Assembly: GCA_017445905.1 (NCBI GenBank)
Contig: JAFSRX010000002.1
Coordinates: 1 to 33,506 of the forward strand
Origin: Eubacterium sp.
GTDB taxonomy: Bacteria; Bacillota; Clostridia; Oscillospirales; Acutalibacteraceae
Direction of reading: 5' to 3'
DNA: 33,506 bases
Shown here: positions 13,670-22,414 of the stretch, piece after piece
How the letters are laid out: every line of letters begins with the position of its first letter
Numbering within the stretch: the stretch's first letter is position 1
The notes under the pieces: model-generated
Seen by the model: the letters and a program-made list of their open reading frames with translations, nothing else
Told to the model about the DNA's origin: nothing
Databases searched by the model: none
Program-made: the position numbers and the translations under genes

Positions 13670-15327
13670 TATTCCACCGAAATTATATAGTAGTAAACAG
13701 GCTGAGCGCCGTTTACAACACTTATTTCAATATCGTTTTTGTATTTTTCCTTGAGTCTTTCCTCAACCTTTGCAGCGTCCTCTTCATTAACGTCCTCACC
13801 GAAGATAAGAGTTACCATTGAATGAATGTTTCGTTTGAAGAGCTTATCAATTGTTTTAAAGGCAATATCCTCTTTATCGTCGCCAATAAATTTAATCTTG
13901 CCGTTTGTCAGTCCCATAATCTGACCCTGCTTAATCGGCTTGCCGTCGATTTCGCTGTCTCTTGCGGCAAAGGTAACCTGACCTGTTTCAACAGCCTCAG
14001 CCATCTCCATCATATTCATCTGGTTTTCGTCTGCGCTTAAAGTATCATCAAAAGCAAGCATTGCAGAAATGCCCTGGGGAATAGTTTTTGTCTGAAGAAC
14101 ACGAACCTCTCTGTCGTTTGCAAGAGGGATTGTCTGCTCAGCAGCCATAATTATATTCTTGTTGTTTGGAAGAACAAAAACATTTTTAGCAGGGGTTTGC
14201 ATAATTGCTTTTAAAATATCGTCGGTTGACGGGTTCATAGTCTGGCCGCCGCTTACAATCGAATCAGCTCCGAGGTCAACAAATAAATCCTCAACGCCCT
14301 TTCCTGCGCAGACAGCAACAAAACCGTAATCATTTTCGGGTTCCTTAACGTTTGGCTTGATGGGCTCTTTTCCTTCGGTAACTCCAACTTCCGCATTTCT
14401 GTGCTGATAACGCATATTATCAATTTTAATATTGATAAGCTGACCGTATTTGAGCGCTGACTGAATAACAGTACCGGGGCAGTTTGAATGAACGTGAACT
14501 TTAATAATATTATCGTCATCAACAACAACAACGCAGTCGCCGATTGATTCAAGATATGCTCTGAGTTTAAGAGGGTCGTGTTCTTTTGCATCTTCAGCTT
14601 TTTCAATAAGAAATTCCGAGCAGTAGCCGAATTCGATATCGCTGCTTGCTGCCCCGACAATTGATTTATCGGGAGTTTCAACCGGCTTAACTCCTTCATC
14701 AAGTCCCTGAACTATCGCTCCGTTTTCAAAAACACTCTGGAAACCTTCGAGAATGAGTATAAAGCCCTGACCGCCCGCATCAACAACTCCTGCTTTCTTT
14801 AAAACGGGAAGGAGTTCGGGCGTTGTTGTAAGCGCTTCTTTTGCTGATTGAAGCGCTGCAAAACAAACTTCAAGCGGGTTTTCCTCGGTTTTTGCAGCTT
14901 CCTCTGCTGCTTCGGCAGCTTTTCTGACAACTGTGAGAATCGTTCCCTCTGTTGGTTTCATAACTGCCTTGTATGCCGATTCACAGCCGAGGCGAAATGC
15001 TCTTGCAATATCCTGTGAAGTGGCTTCGTCTATATCCTTAAAGGCTTTTGAAAAGCCTCTGAAAATCAGTGAAAGAATAACTCCTGAGTTTCCTCTCGCT
15101 CCTCTTAAAAGAGCGGAGGCACAGCGCCTTGAAACTTCTGAAATGCTTTCATCATCCGCAAGTGATGAAACCTCTTTTGACGCAGCGCTGATTGTCATAC
15201 TCATATTTGTTCCCGTATCACCGTCGGGAACGGGGAAGATATTTAAGGCATCAACTGCCTGACGGCTGTTTGAGATGTTGTTAGCACCCGAAATAATGCC
15301 GTCGCGAAACATTTGTCCTGTAATCAT
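13669..15327 (-). CDS. fakA: DAK2-domain protein, fatty-acid kinase subunit A-like (YloV)
   Basis: 552 residues. The N-terminal DAK2/Dak_L domain (1-200) has VPDGDTGTN (33-41), which binds nucleotide-Mg, and GARGNSGVILS. Middle and C-terminal parts match the YloV/FakA layout with a DegV-like second half. FakA phosphorylates fatty acids held by a FakB/DegV binding protein, feeding acyl-phosphate to PlsX/PlsY for phospholipid synthesis. No fakB or plsX is in the window. GGAGG precedes the ATG at 15327 by seven bases. It lies 28 bp after the Asp23 gene and overlaps recG by one base. Confidence 0.88.
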   Translation of the reverse strand: MITGQMFRDGIISGANNISNSRQAVDALNIFPVPDGDTGTNMSMTISAASKEVSSLADDESISEVSRRCASALLRGARGNSGVILSLIFRGFSKAFKDIDEATSQDIARAFRLGCESAYKAVMKPTEGTILTVVRKAAEAAEEAAKTEENPLEVCFAALQSAKEALTTTPELLPVLKKAGVVDAGGQGFILILEGFQSVFENGAIVQGLDEGVKPVETPDKSIVGAASSDIEFGYCSEFLIEKAEDAKEHDPLKLRAYLESIGDCVVVVDDDNIIKVHVHSNCPGTVIQSALKYGQLINIKIDNMRYQHRNAEVGVTEGKEPIKPNVKEPENDYGFVAVCAGKGVEDLFVDLGADSIVSGGQTMNPSTDDILKAIMQTPAKNVFVLPNNKNIIMAAEQTIPLANDREVRVLQTKTIPQGISAMLAFDDTLSADENQMNMMEMAEAVETGQVTFAARDSEIDGKPIKQGQIMGLTNGKIKFIGDDKEDIAFKTIDKLFKRNIHSMVTLIFGEDVNEEDAAKVEERLKEKYKNDIEISVVNGAQPVYYYIISVE

Positions 15328-15355
15328 TAGTCAACCTCCGATGTTATGATTATCC

Positions 15356-15712
15356 TTAGTTAAGTGCATCAACATGAACGTTGACCTGGGAAACTTTAAG
15401 ACCTGTTGCTGATTCAACAGTATAGCGAACCTTGTTTACAATGCTGTCGGTTATTGTTGCAATATTAACGCCGTAGGAAACAGCGATATGCAAATCAATA
15501 ACAAGAGCGCCGTTTATGCTCTTAACAATAACGCCCTGATTTGAATTATCAAGCTCCGCTTTGTTTTTTATTAATGATTTTTCCCAGTGGTATGGGTTGG
15601 GGTTAACCATTCTGGTAACACCGAAACAGCTCTGAGCTGCGTTACCGACCAGGCGAGCAAAATAATTGTTTGTAATTTCAATATATCCCTGCGGATTTTC
15701 AAACTTAATCAT
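15356..15712 (-). CDS. Asp23/Gls24 family envelope stress protein (YloU)
   Basis: 118 residues with the Asp23 core: start of the domain at GYIEITNNYFARLVGNAAQS, an N-G-A-L-V-I-D-L-H-I-A-V-S-Y-G-V-N strand and the C-terminal V-N-V-H-V-D segment. Asp23 proteins gather at the membrane and are linked to cell-envelope homeostasis. Directly upstream of fakA as in B. subtilis yloU-yloV. Ribosome site AGGAGG six bases before the ATG. Confidence 0.88.
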   Translation of the reverse strand: MIKFENPQGYIEITNNYFARLVGNAAQSCFGVTRMVNPNPYHWEKSLIKNKAELDNSNQGVIVKSINGALVIDLHIAVSYGVNIATITDSIVNKVRYTVESATGLKVSQVNVHVDALN

Positions 15713-15744
15713 AATATCCTCCTAAACTTAAAAATTAGGTTTTC

Positions 15745-17241
15745 TTAGTTATAGTACCAATCCTGAATATTTGAAAAATAATTATCAACATATCCCTGCA
15801 TATCTCCGTGCAGTGATTTTGAATAACAAATCATTCCCTGTCTGTAGGCAAGGGGGATAAAGGGCATCTCCTGGGTGAAATTAAGAACGAAACTTCCGAT
15901 TTCATTATCTGAATCAAGATATCCTTTATATGCCTTGGCGGTTTTGCTTGAATCGAGATTGATTCCGCTGCTTGTTGCACCGCCGCTTGTGAAAAAGCTG
16001 TTTAAATTCATATCATTTGGTATTTTTGTTTCCCCAATATAAATATTGAAGCTTTTATATTTAACCTTTTGTTTAAACGCGCTGTTTTTTTCTTTGTTTA
16101 TTGTAACCTTAAAGCCGACTGCTTCAAGCTCCTGTTTCATCATTCTGGCAACGGCAACCCTGCTTGGATTGGAATTTGTCAGAATATCGATTTTCAGGTC
16201 TTTGCTCTTAATTTTGCTTTGTTCAATCGCCTGTCTTGCCGCCGAGGGATCAGAGCTTTTATCGAAAACAGAGGTTTGCTTTCCCAATGCGCTTGATGAG
16301 TTAAAAACCGAAAGAGCGCTTTTTGCGTAACCCTGAAAGGCGCTTTTAACTATTGCATCTCTGTCGGCTGCAAGTGAAATAGCTTTTCTGATATTTTCGT
16401 TTTGAGTTATTCCCGAAGTGCAGTTTATTCCGATATAAACAAGATTGTTAAGATTAACAGCCTTTTTATTGCACTGTATTTTAACATTTTTTCCGCTCGA
16501 TAAATCACGGAATGTGTAGCTTATATTTCCGATATTAATAGCATTTTCAATCGAATCCTCGGAAGCAATATTAATAAGCGAAATCTTTGTGAAACGGGGC
16601 TCAAAATCTTTTTTATTAGTGTTAACTTTAAGAAAAACTGTTCCGTTTCCGTCGCCGAATTTATATCTCCCCGAGCCTATCGGATATCCTTTTTTGTCGG
16701 TTTTTTCACTTGCTATTGCAAATGTCAGAAGCCTGTGAGCATTCGGGTTGGCATATGCAAGCTTGAACTCAATAACTGTATCACTGACAGCGCTTGCGCT
16801 TGATATGGCTTTTAAGCTGTTTTGCCAGTGAGGGGAATTTTTTGCCTCATTGAATGAATAAATAACTTCCTGAGAGGTTATTTCATCGCCGTTTGAAAAC
16901 TTGTTTCCGCTTGCTATTGTAACTGTCAGCGTTTTCTTTCCTTCGTATGAATAGCTTGTTGCAAGCATCGGCTGAGGTTCGTAGCTTTCATCGAGAACAA
17001 AAAGGGATTCAAAAACAAGATTCTGAACAACCTGATTGTTGAGAGTATCGGAGTAAAACGGATTTAAAGAGTCCGACTGAGTGTAGCTCAGCTTAAAGCC
17101 CGAAGGGTCCTCAACAATCTCACTTACCGCCTGAGTTATAACGGTGTGGTCGTTTTTTTCGTTTTTTTCAGAGGAGCATGCGCTGAGCATAACAAGAATT
17201 AAAGCAAGTGAAAGAAAAACTGAAAAATATTTCTTTATCAT
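15745..17241 (-). CDS. Orphan ABC-transporter substrate-binding lipoprotein, family 5
   Basis: 498-residue lipoprotein: hydrophobic signal and lipobox LSAC with Cys22, then the SBP_bac_5 (OppA/DppA) fold, including NPFYSDTLNNQVVQNLVFES, an F-S-N-G-D-E-I-T-S segment and NENIRKAISLAADRDAIVKS. Family members capture oligopeptides, nickel or related ligands for ABC import. No permease or ATPase genes are near. Its ATG overlaps the ymdB stop (ATGA, four bases), so it is coupled to a gene of signalling/RNA function, which is odd for an importer subunit. Ribosome site AAAGG. Confidence 0.87.
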   Translation of the reverse strand: MIKKYFSVFLSLALILVMLSACSSEKNEKNDHTVITQAVSEIVEDPSGFKLSYTQSDSLNPFYSDTLNNQVVQNLVFESLFVLDESYEPQPMLATSYSYEGKKTLTVTIASGNKFSNGDEITSQEVIYSFNEAKNSPHWQNSLKAISSASAVSDTVIEFKLAYANPNAHRLLTFAIASEKTDKKGYPIGSGRYKFGDGNGTVFLKVNTNKKDFEPRFTKISLINIASEDSIENAINIGNISYTFRDLSSGKNVKIQCNKKAVNLNNLVYIGINCTSGITQNENIRKAISLAADRDAIVKSAFQGYAKSALSVFNSSSALGKQTSVFDKSSDPSAARQAIEQSKIKSKDLKIDILTNSNPSRVAVARMMKQELEAVGFKVTINKEKNSAFKQKVKYKSFNIYIGETKIPNDMNLNSFFTSGGATSSGINLDSSKTAKAYKGYLDSDNEIGSFVLNFTQEMPFIPLAYRQGMICYSKSLHGDMQGYVDNYFSNIQDWYYN

Positions 17242-18011
17242 CTTCGAAACCTTTCTATTGCTAAGGTTTTTCCTGTTTTATTATCAATGTCAAAATAGCA
17301 CCCTTCAATAACGCAGACTCCGTCTTCAACGGTGAATTTAACGGGAAGATTGGTCTGCATTTTCTGAATTGCTTTTTCGGGTGCAACGCCAAGAACAGAA
17401 TAAAACGGACCCGTCATACCGATATCGGTTATATATCCTGTTTTGCAGGGTAAAATCTGTTCATCGGAGGTTTGAACATGGGTGTGAGTTCCGAAAAGAG
17501 CTGAAATCTTTGAATCGAGATAAAAGCCCATAGCTCTTTTTTCACTGCTTGCCTCGGCGTGAAAATCAATAATAATGATATTGATGTTTTCTTCCTCGGC
17601 AATTTTCAGTATTCTGTCCGCTGCGTCAAAGGGATTTTCGATATTATCAAGATAAACTGCACCCTGAAGATTGGCAACAAGAACGCGCGCATATCCCTTA
17701 TCAACTATCGTATATCCCTTACCGGGCGCACTTTTATGGTAGTTTTCGGGGCGGATAATAAATTCATTTTCATCGAGATAATCGCAGATTTCAATGCGCC
17801 TTAATGAATGATTTCCGAGCGTTATAACATCTGCGCCCGAGTCAAAAATGTATTTTGCGCTTTGGGGAGTTATTCCGTTGCCGACTGCGGAATTTTCGCC
17901 GTTAACAATAACGATATCCGCCGAGTAGTCCTTTTTTAGCTTGGGAAGCATCTCTCTGAGATATTCGCATCCCTGCTTTGAAACAACATCGCCTATGGCT
18001 AAAACTTTCAT
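17238..18011 (-). CDS. ymdB: YmdB-family metallophosphodiesterase
   Basis: 257 residues of the TIGR00282 family. Metal ligands match B. subtilis YmdB: Asp8 (GDVV), Glu39-Asn40 (NGEN), Asn67-His68 (GNH), His151 (DFHAE), His176 and His178 (GTHTH). YmdB hydrolyses 2',3'-cyclic nucleotides and affects biofilm and motility decisions. The usual G-N-H-x-W-D segment is GNHSLRR here, lacking the Trp/Asp. In many Firmicutes ymdB follows rny; here it is the first gene of a unit with the lipoprotein. Ribosome site GGTGA near the ATG. Confidence 0.9.
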   Translation of the reverse strand: MKVLAIGDVVSKQGCEYLREMLPKLKKDYSADIVIVNGENSAVGNGITPQSAKYIFDSGADVITLGNHSLRRIEICDYLDENEFIIRPENYHKSAPGKGYTIVDKGYARVLVANLQGAVYLDNIENPFDAADRILKIAEEENINIIIIDFHAEASSEKRAMGFYLDSKISALFGTHTHVQTSDEQILPCKTGYITDIGMTGPFYSVLGVAPEKAIQKMQTNLPVKFTVEDGVCVIEGCYFDIDNKTGKTLAIERFRR

Positions 18012-18054
18012 ATTTCACCGTTTCTATGGGCGCTTTGCCCTGAAATTCCCATAT

Positions 18055-18083
18055 ATTATACTCTAAAGATTTTTTAAAAACAA
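18055..18083 (-). promoter_or_regulatory. Promoter of the ymdB operon
   Basis: Minus strand TTGTTT (18083-18078), 17-bp spacer, TATAAT (18060-18055). The leader contains a GGGC/GCCC hairpin (around 18028-18040). Confidence 0.6.
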
Positions 18084-18116
18084 TAAAATATTTAAAATTT
18101 AATGATATATTAATAT

Positions 18117-18175
18117 GTGAATTGAAAATGGAAATTGAAAAATGGAAAATTTGGGGTGGGACGCCCACACCCGAT
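18117..18175 (+). repeat. Structured repeat, copy B
   Basis: GAATTGAAAATGGAAATTG-type purine-rich stretch (18117-18152) followed by hairpin GTGGG-ACG-CCCAC and ACCCGAT (18154-18175). The reverse complement of both parts occurs at 29994-30051 (copy C). Confidence 0.6.
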
Positions 18176-18203
18176 AAAAATTAAGGGTGGACTAAGCCCA
18201 CCC
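18176..18203 (-). terminator. Terminator of the larC–larE unit
   Basis: GGGTGG (18185-18190) pairs with CCACCC (18198-18203); on the minus strand the stem is followed by TTAATTTTTA. It begins five bases past the larE stop. Confidence 0.7.
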
Positions 18204-18207
18204 CCAA

Positions 18208-19014
18208 TTATAGTTTTATATTCTGATTCATTTTTCCTGTTTTGTATCCTTCTAAATCCATTGAAATAAAGGTGAAGCCAAGCTCTTTGAAATAACTGTT
18301 TATTTCATCTGAAACAGCGATAAGGTTTTCAAATTCATTCCTGTTTATCTCAATTCTTGCGAGGTCTGAGTGAATGCGTACTCTTGATTGAAGAAAGCCG
18401 AGGGAGTGAAGCTTATTTTCAGCCTTCTCAACCATTTCAAGCTTTTCCTTTGTTATTTCTTCATTATATGGAATTCTTGAAGCAAGGCAGGCGAAGGAGG
18501 GCTTGTTATATGTCGGCAAGCCCATTTTCTCTGAAAGAAAACGAATTTCATTTTTTGTCAGCTCCGTATCAAGCAGGGGAGAGTGAATTCCGAGCTCCTT
18601 AGTTGCTTTCATACCGGGGCGATAGTCGCTTAAATCATCAGAATTTGTTCCCTCTGCAATATATGAAAAGCCGTTTTCTTTGGCTATGCTTTTTATCTGA
18701 GCAAACAGAGCCTTTTTGCAGTAATAACACCTTTTTTCATCATTGCCCCTGAATTCATCAATTTCAAGAGGATTAAAATCAAGAATTATTTGGCGTATTC
18801 CTTCTTTTTTGCAGAATTTTTCCGCTTCCTCTGTTTCGCTTTTTGGAAAACAACAAGCCCTTGCAGTTATTGCAATAAGATTATCGCCGAGAATTTCATG
18901 AACTGTTTTGAGCAAAAAGGTTGAATCAACTCCAAAGGAGAAGGCAACAGCAATTTTGCCCGCTTTTTTAATAGCTTCTTTAAGGGTGACTTTCTTTTTA
19001 TACGCAGTATCCAT
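18208..19014 (-). CDS. larE: ATP-dependent sacrificial sulfur transferase LarE
   Basis: Donates sulfur to convert the pyridinium dicarboxylate precursor into the dithio form of the nickel-pincer nucleotide. 268 residues with an N-terminal PP-loop ATPase, SFGVDS (26-31; the usual SGGVDS has Phe in place of the first Gly), and the conserved Cys176 in ACLASR, the sacrificial cysteine position known from L. plantarum LarE. A second pair, Cys96 and Cys99 (RCYYC), resembles LarE variants that hold an iron-sulfur cluster and recycle sulfur catalytically. Starts three bases after larC with GAGGTAGG as ribosome site inside larC. Confidence 0.9.
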   Translation of the reverse strand: MDTAYKKKVTLKEAIKKAGKIAVAFSFGVDSTFLLKTVHEILGDNLIAITARACCFPKSETEEAEKFCKKEGIRQIILDFNPLEIDEFRGNDEKRCYYCKKALFAQIKSIAKENGFSYIAEGTNSDDLSDYRPGMKATKELGIHSPLLDTELTKNEIRFLSEKMGLPTYNKPSFACLASRIPYNEEITKEKLEMVEKAENKLHSLGFLQSRVRIHSDLARIEINRNEFENLIAVSDEINSYFKELGFTFISMDLEGYKTGKMNQNIKL

Positions 19015-19017
19015 AAC

Positions 19018-20178
19018 CTACCTCAAAAGCTCCTTTGCTTCTCTGAAACTGATATCTTTTTCAATGGCAATTTTTGCAACATCCTCGAATTCAGCCTTTG
19101 CTTTTTCACTGCCGAAGCCTTCGGATTTTTTGATGTGAACATCTCCGTATGGAGTAGAAATACACTCCATGATTCTTTTAAGAGTGTATCTTTCGCAAAG
19201 TGCCTCGCGAACGCCGAGAGTTGTTGTGTGCTTGAAAATAAGAGCGAGCATCTTTTCTTTATCTTCGGTTGAACAAAGAACGGTTATTTTAGTTCCAAGT
19301 CGGGATTTTTTCATACCTATGGGAGCTGTGAAAACATCCTTTGCGCCGCCTTTCAGAATTCTTTCGCAAGCAAAGGCGATTTCCTCAGCGGTCATATCGT
19401 CTATATTAAATTCAAGCTCGTTTATCTGCTCGCTTTTCTCATCCTCTCCGATAAAAGAGCGAACGCAGTTTAAAACTTCTAAATCCTTTTTGCCGAAGCC
19501 GTAGCCCGCTTTTTGAACAGTCATTTTCGGCATATATGAATATTCATCGGCAAAGAATTTTAGAAGCGCCGCGCCTGTCGGAGTGCATAGCTCACCTGAT
19601 ATATTATTTGTATAAATCGGCATATTTTCAAGAATTATTGCAGTTGCAGGAGCGGGAACGGGGAGTATTCCGTGGGCTGCCTTAACTGTTCCGAAACCAA
19701 CATTTATCGGAGATACAACAACCCTTTCAGCTGAAATTTTCTCCATCAATAAACAAAATGCTGTTATATCTGCGATAGCGTCAAGTGCGCCGACCTCGTG
19801 AAGATGAACTTCCTCAACCTTCATACCGTGAACTCTGCTTTCAGCGTCACAGATTATTTTATAAACAGAAAGTGCGTTGTTTTTAACGCCGTCTGAAATA
19901 TCAAGAGAAGTGATAATTCTTTCAATATCCTTGAAATTTCTATGATGATGGTGTTCGTGGTGCTCTTCGCCCTCTTCGTGATTATGGATTTTAACATGAA
20001 GATGCGTTCCTATAACGTTGTTTTTGCTAACCTTCTCAGCTCCAAAAACTATTTCGGGTGCAAAAAGGTCGTTCAGCTTATTAATAAATTCATCCTTGTC
20101 GGAAATTAGCTCAAAAAGTGATGCGCTGAGCATATCTCCCGCAGCTCCCGAGGAGCATTCAAAATAAAGTGTTTTCAT
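19018..20178 (-). CDS. larC: Nickel insertion protein LarC (single, unsplit frame)
   Basis: Inserts nickel into the pincer nucleotide used by LarA-type racemases and epimerases. 386 residues: FECSSGAAGDML near the N-terminus, a His-rich segment (65-79, with HHEHHHH) suited to nickel binding, HLHEVGALDAIADI, and the DUF111 core with CTPTGAALL and AGYGFG. In L. plantarum larC is made by programmed frameshifting; here both halves are in one continuous frame. I chose ATG 20178 with AGAGGAAA upstream; the frame opens at 20199. larB and larA are not in the window. Confidence 0.92.
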   Translation of the reverse strand: MKTLYFECSSGAAGDMLSASLFELISDKDEFINKLNDLFAPEIVFGAEKVSKNNVIGTHLHVKIHNHEEGEEHHEHHHHRNFKDIERIITSLDISDGVKNNALSVYKIICDAESRVHGMKVEEVHLHEVGALDAIADITAFCLLMEKISAERVVVSPINVGFGTVKAAHGILPVPAPATAIILENMPIYTNNISGELCTPTGAALLKFFADEYSYMPKMTVQKAGYGFGKKDLEVLNCVRSFIGEDEKSEQINELEFNIDDMTAEEIAFACERILKGGAKDVFTAPIGMKKSRLGTKITVLCSTEDKEKMLALIFKHTTTLGVREALCERYTLKRIMECISTPYGDVHIKKSEGFGSEKAKAEFEDVAKIAIEKDISFREAKELLR

Positions 20179-20206
20179 AGCTTTTCCTCTAATATACATT
20201 TGTATA

Positions 20207-20235
20207 ATTATAACACAGTGAAATTATTACTTCAA
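20207..20235 (-). promoter_or_regulatory. Promoter of larC–larE
   Basis: Minus strand TTGAAG (20235-20230), 17-bp spacer, TATAAT (20212-20207). Confidence 0.7.
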
Positions 20236-20275
20236 GGTATTTTATAACATATAATCATCATTATTTCATCGAATA

Positions 20276-20309
20276 ATAAAAAAATCAGCGCAGATAATTC
20301 TGCACTGAT
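20276..20309 (-). terminator. Terminator of the Fn3-protein gene
   Basis: ATCAGTGCAGA/TCTGCGCTGAT imperfect stem on the minus strand (20309-20284), followed by a T run (20284-20276). Confidence 0.8.
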
Positions 20310-20319
20310 AAATTTTATA

Positions 20320-20847
20320 TTACATAGCACATTTTTTGCAGGGAGTATAGCTCTGTTGCTTAGCTTTTGACAAGGTAGTCGGTATAGCGTTTTTTCCTGC
20401 ACAGGATTTTGAATAATGATATCTTTCGCCTGTTGGAGTTATATAAACTGTTGTGCCTCTTTTTTTACCGCTTGATGCTTTTGTTGTAACATATCTTTTT
20501 TTGCTCCAGGCGGAATAAACTCTTTCGCTGTTTTTGAGCTTGTATGTTCTTACTCTTACATAGTACTTCTTCTTTGCTTTAAGGCCTTTAACTGTTTTCG
20601 TTGTTGCATTGCCGTTTTTAACAGTTATTTTCTTAGCGTTTTTAAAGTTTGAATTAGTGCTGTACTGAATCTGATATCCCTTAACGCTCTTCTTTTTCCA
20701 TTTAACTTTGAAGCCTTTTGTTCTTGCAGATAATGAAGTTATTGATGTTGCGGGAGCTTTTGTTTGTGCATTTGCAGAACTGGGTACGCAAAACATTGTT
20801 GTAAAAATGAATGTAATCGCCAGGGTGAATGATAATAGCTTTTTCAT
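20320..20847 (-). CDS. Secreted fibronectin-III protein with C-terminal Cys motif
   Basis: 175 residues: signal peptide (MKKLLSFTLAITFIFTTMFC, cleavage near SANA-QT at about 27), one fibronectin type III domain (about 33-125; IQYSTNSNF, YYVRVRTYK), and a C-terminal module with TPTGERYHYSKSC followed by a Cys pair (PCKKC). This module (T-x-T-G-x-x-Y-H-x-x-x-C, then P-C-x-x-C) occurs at the end of many secreted Gram-positive proteins and probably binds a metal. The mature protein is very basic, fitting attachment to the anionic cell wall. Exact role unknown. Ribosome site AAGGAGTAG. Confidence 0.8.
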   Translation of the reverse strand: MKKLLSFTLAITFIFTTMFCVPSSANAQTKAPATSITSLSARTKGFKVKWKKKSVKGYQIQYSTNSNFKNAKKITVKNGNATTKTVKGLKAKKKYYVRVRTYKLKNSERVYSAWSKKRYVTTKASSGKKRGTTVYITPTGERYHYSKSCAGKNAIPTTLSKAKQQSYTPCKKCAM

Positions 20848-20878
20848 AATACTACTCCTTTTTTTATCTTTGCAACAT

Positions 20879-20907
20879 ATTGTAGCATAAAAAAATAAAA
20901 ATGTATA
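20879..20907 (-). promoter_or_regulatory. Promoter of the Fn3-protein gene
   Basis: Minus strand TATACA (20907-20902), 17-bp spacer, TACAAT (20884-20879). Confidence 0.5.
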
Positions 20908-20919
20908 GTTGTTTTTATT

Positions 20920-20945
20920 GAGGAAAGGGATTTGACCCTGTCCTC
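20920..20945. repeat. Hairpin with GGGTCAAATCCC core
   Basis: GAGGAaAGGG and CCCTgTCCTC pair around ATTTGA with one mismatch. No T run follows on either strand. The minus-strand core AGGGTCAAATCCCTTT resembles the palindrome at 10664-10696. Confidence 0.45.
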
Positions 20946-20972
20946 AAGGATAAGAAGTGTTCTTTTAAGCTA

Positions 20973-22271
20973 TTACATTCTGAGATTTCCGTTTGCGGGA
21001 TTGTTGATAACCTCGCCATTTTGAGTAAAGCGAGAGCCATGGCAGGCGCAGTCCCAGGAATGCTCGGCGCTGTTCCAATGAAGTGCACAGCCTAAATGCG
21101 GACAGCGTTTTAAAGTTGGTGTCAGAAGATTTGCCGAGGTTTCGAGCATATTTATAAAAAGCTGGGGGTGAAGCATATTCCTCGACGGTGAAAAGCAGCT
21201 TTCGTATTCATTTTCCTTTCCCTGAACTAAATCACAGAGGATGATTGCCGCCGTCATTGAGCTTGTCATACCCCATTTATTAAAGCCGCTTGCAACATAT
21301 AAATCAGGAGTATCTTTTGAATAACGCCCTATATACGCAATACCGTCAAGAGTCATACAGTCCTGCGCTGCCCAGTGGAATTCTTCCGTTGCCGAGGTAT
21401 ATATTTCAGAAGCAAATCTTCTTAGCTCTTCCCAGTTTCCGCCCTTTTTTCCTGTTCTATGACCTCCGCCGCCGAGCAATAGAAATCCATTATAATTCCT
21501 GAAAGATAATCCCGTTTCACTTTCATCAACAAACATTGCGCCAACATCTTCTGCGTTTTGAAGCGCTAAAACATATGAGCGGTGCTGAAACATTTTAAGC
21601 GGATATAGTCCATGCTTATTAATAAACGGAAAATGTGTTGCAATAATAACCTTTTTTGCTTTAATAGTGAATTTATCTGTTTTGGCGGTTGTTCCTATCA
21701 TTTCTTTAACAAATGTGTTTTCATATATATTTAAGTCCTTGCTGATAGCACTGATGAATTTCAGAGGGTTGAACTGCGCCTGATTAAAAACCTTAACAGC
21801 GCCAACGGTTTTAATCGGGATACTCGGCGTTTCACAAAGTGATGCAGGGCATCCGATTTTTTCAAGAATACTCATCTCCTTTTCAAGCTTTTTTCGGTTT
21901 GAAACGGAGTAAACATAATTATCCTTTTTCTCAAAATCGCAGTCGATATTTTTGCAAATGCTTTCGTAAAATTTGAGCGCTTCGTTATTCGCCTTGAAAT
22001 ATTTTTGGGCAGCCTCAATGCCGTATTTTTCTGCGATTTTCTGGTAAATGAGGCTGTGCTGAACAGTGATTTTTGCAGTTGTATTCTGTGTTGTTTCGCC
22101 GCAGATTCTGTCTTTTTCAACCAGAATATAATCAATATTGCTGTTTTGAAGAAAATAAGCGCATAAAATTCCTGTTATTCCTCCGCCGATAATAAGAACA
22201 TCCGTTGTTTTATCCTCATTTAGCTGCTCAAAGTGAGGCGTTTCAATCGTGTTTTGCCATATTGATTCCAT
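20973..22271 (-). CDS. FAD-dependent oxidoreductase with C-terminal Rieske domain
   Basis: 432 residues: a DAO-type FAD domain with dinucleotide motif IIGGGITGILCAYFL (27-41) and, at the C-terminus, a Rieske [2Fe-2S] site C390-P-H392 and C408-A-C-H411, spaced 15 residues apart as in the family. This FAD-plus-Rieske layout is found in Bacillus YhfW-like proteins; the electron partner and substrate are unknown. ATG at 22271 is chosen because GGAGG lies seven bases upstream; a TTG two codons earlier is less well placed. The protein ends soon after the Rieske ligands, giving a short Rieske domain. Confidence 0.88.
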   Translation of the reverse strand: MESIWQNTIETPHFEQLNEDKTTDVLIIGGGITGILCAYFLQNSNIDYILVEKDRICGETTQNTTAKITVQHSLIYQKIAEKYGIEAAQKYFKANNEALKFYESICKNIDCDFEKKDNYVYSVSNRKKLEKEMSILEKIGCPASLCETPSIPIKTVGAVKVFNQAQFNPLKFISAISKDLNIYENTFVKEMIGTTAKTDKFTIKAKKVIIATHFPFINKHGLYPLKMFQHRSYVLALQNAEDVGAMFVDESETGLSFRNYNGFLLLGGGGHRTGKKGGNWEELRRFASEIYTSATEEFHWAAQDCMTLDGIAYIGRYSKDTPDLYVASGFNKWGMTSSMTAAIILCDLVQGKENEYESCFSPSRNMLHPQLFINMLETSANLLTPTLKRCPHLGCALHWNSAEHSWDCACHGSRFTQNGEVINNPANGNLRM

Positions 22272-22331
22272 ATTCAACCTCCGATACTGTTTTTAGTATT
22301 GCCCGAATATTAATTTGATACTCTTTTGTTA

Positions 22332-22359
22332 TTGACATTATTTATGATTCTTTTATAAT
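22332..22359 (+). promoter_or_regulatory. Promoter of the MBL-fold gene
   Basis: TTGACA (22332-22337), 16-bp spacer, TATAAT (22354-22359); both hexamers are consensus. Confidence 0.8.
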
Positions 22360-22414
22360 TAAGATAGGTATAAAAATCTGAAAAGTTGATTCATAAGAAA
22401 AGGAGATTGCATTT

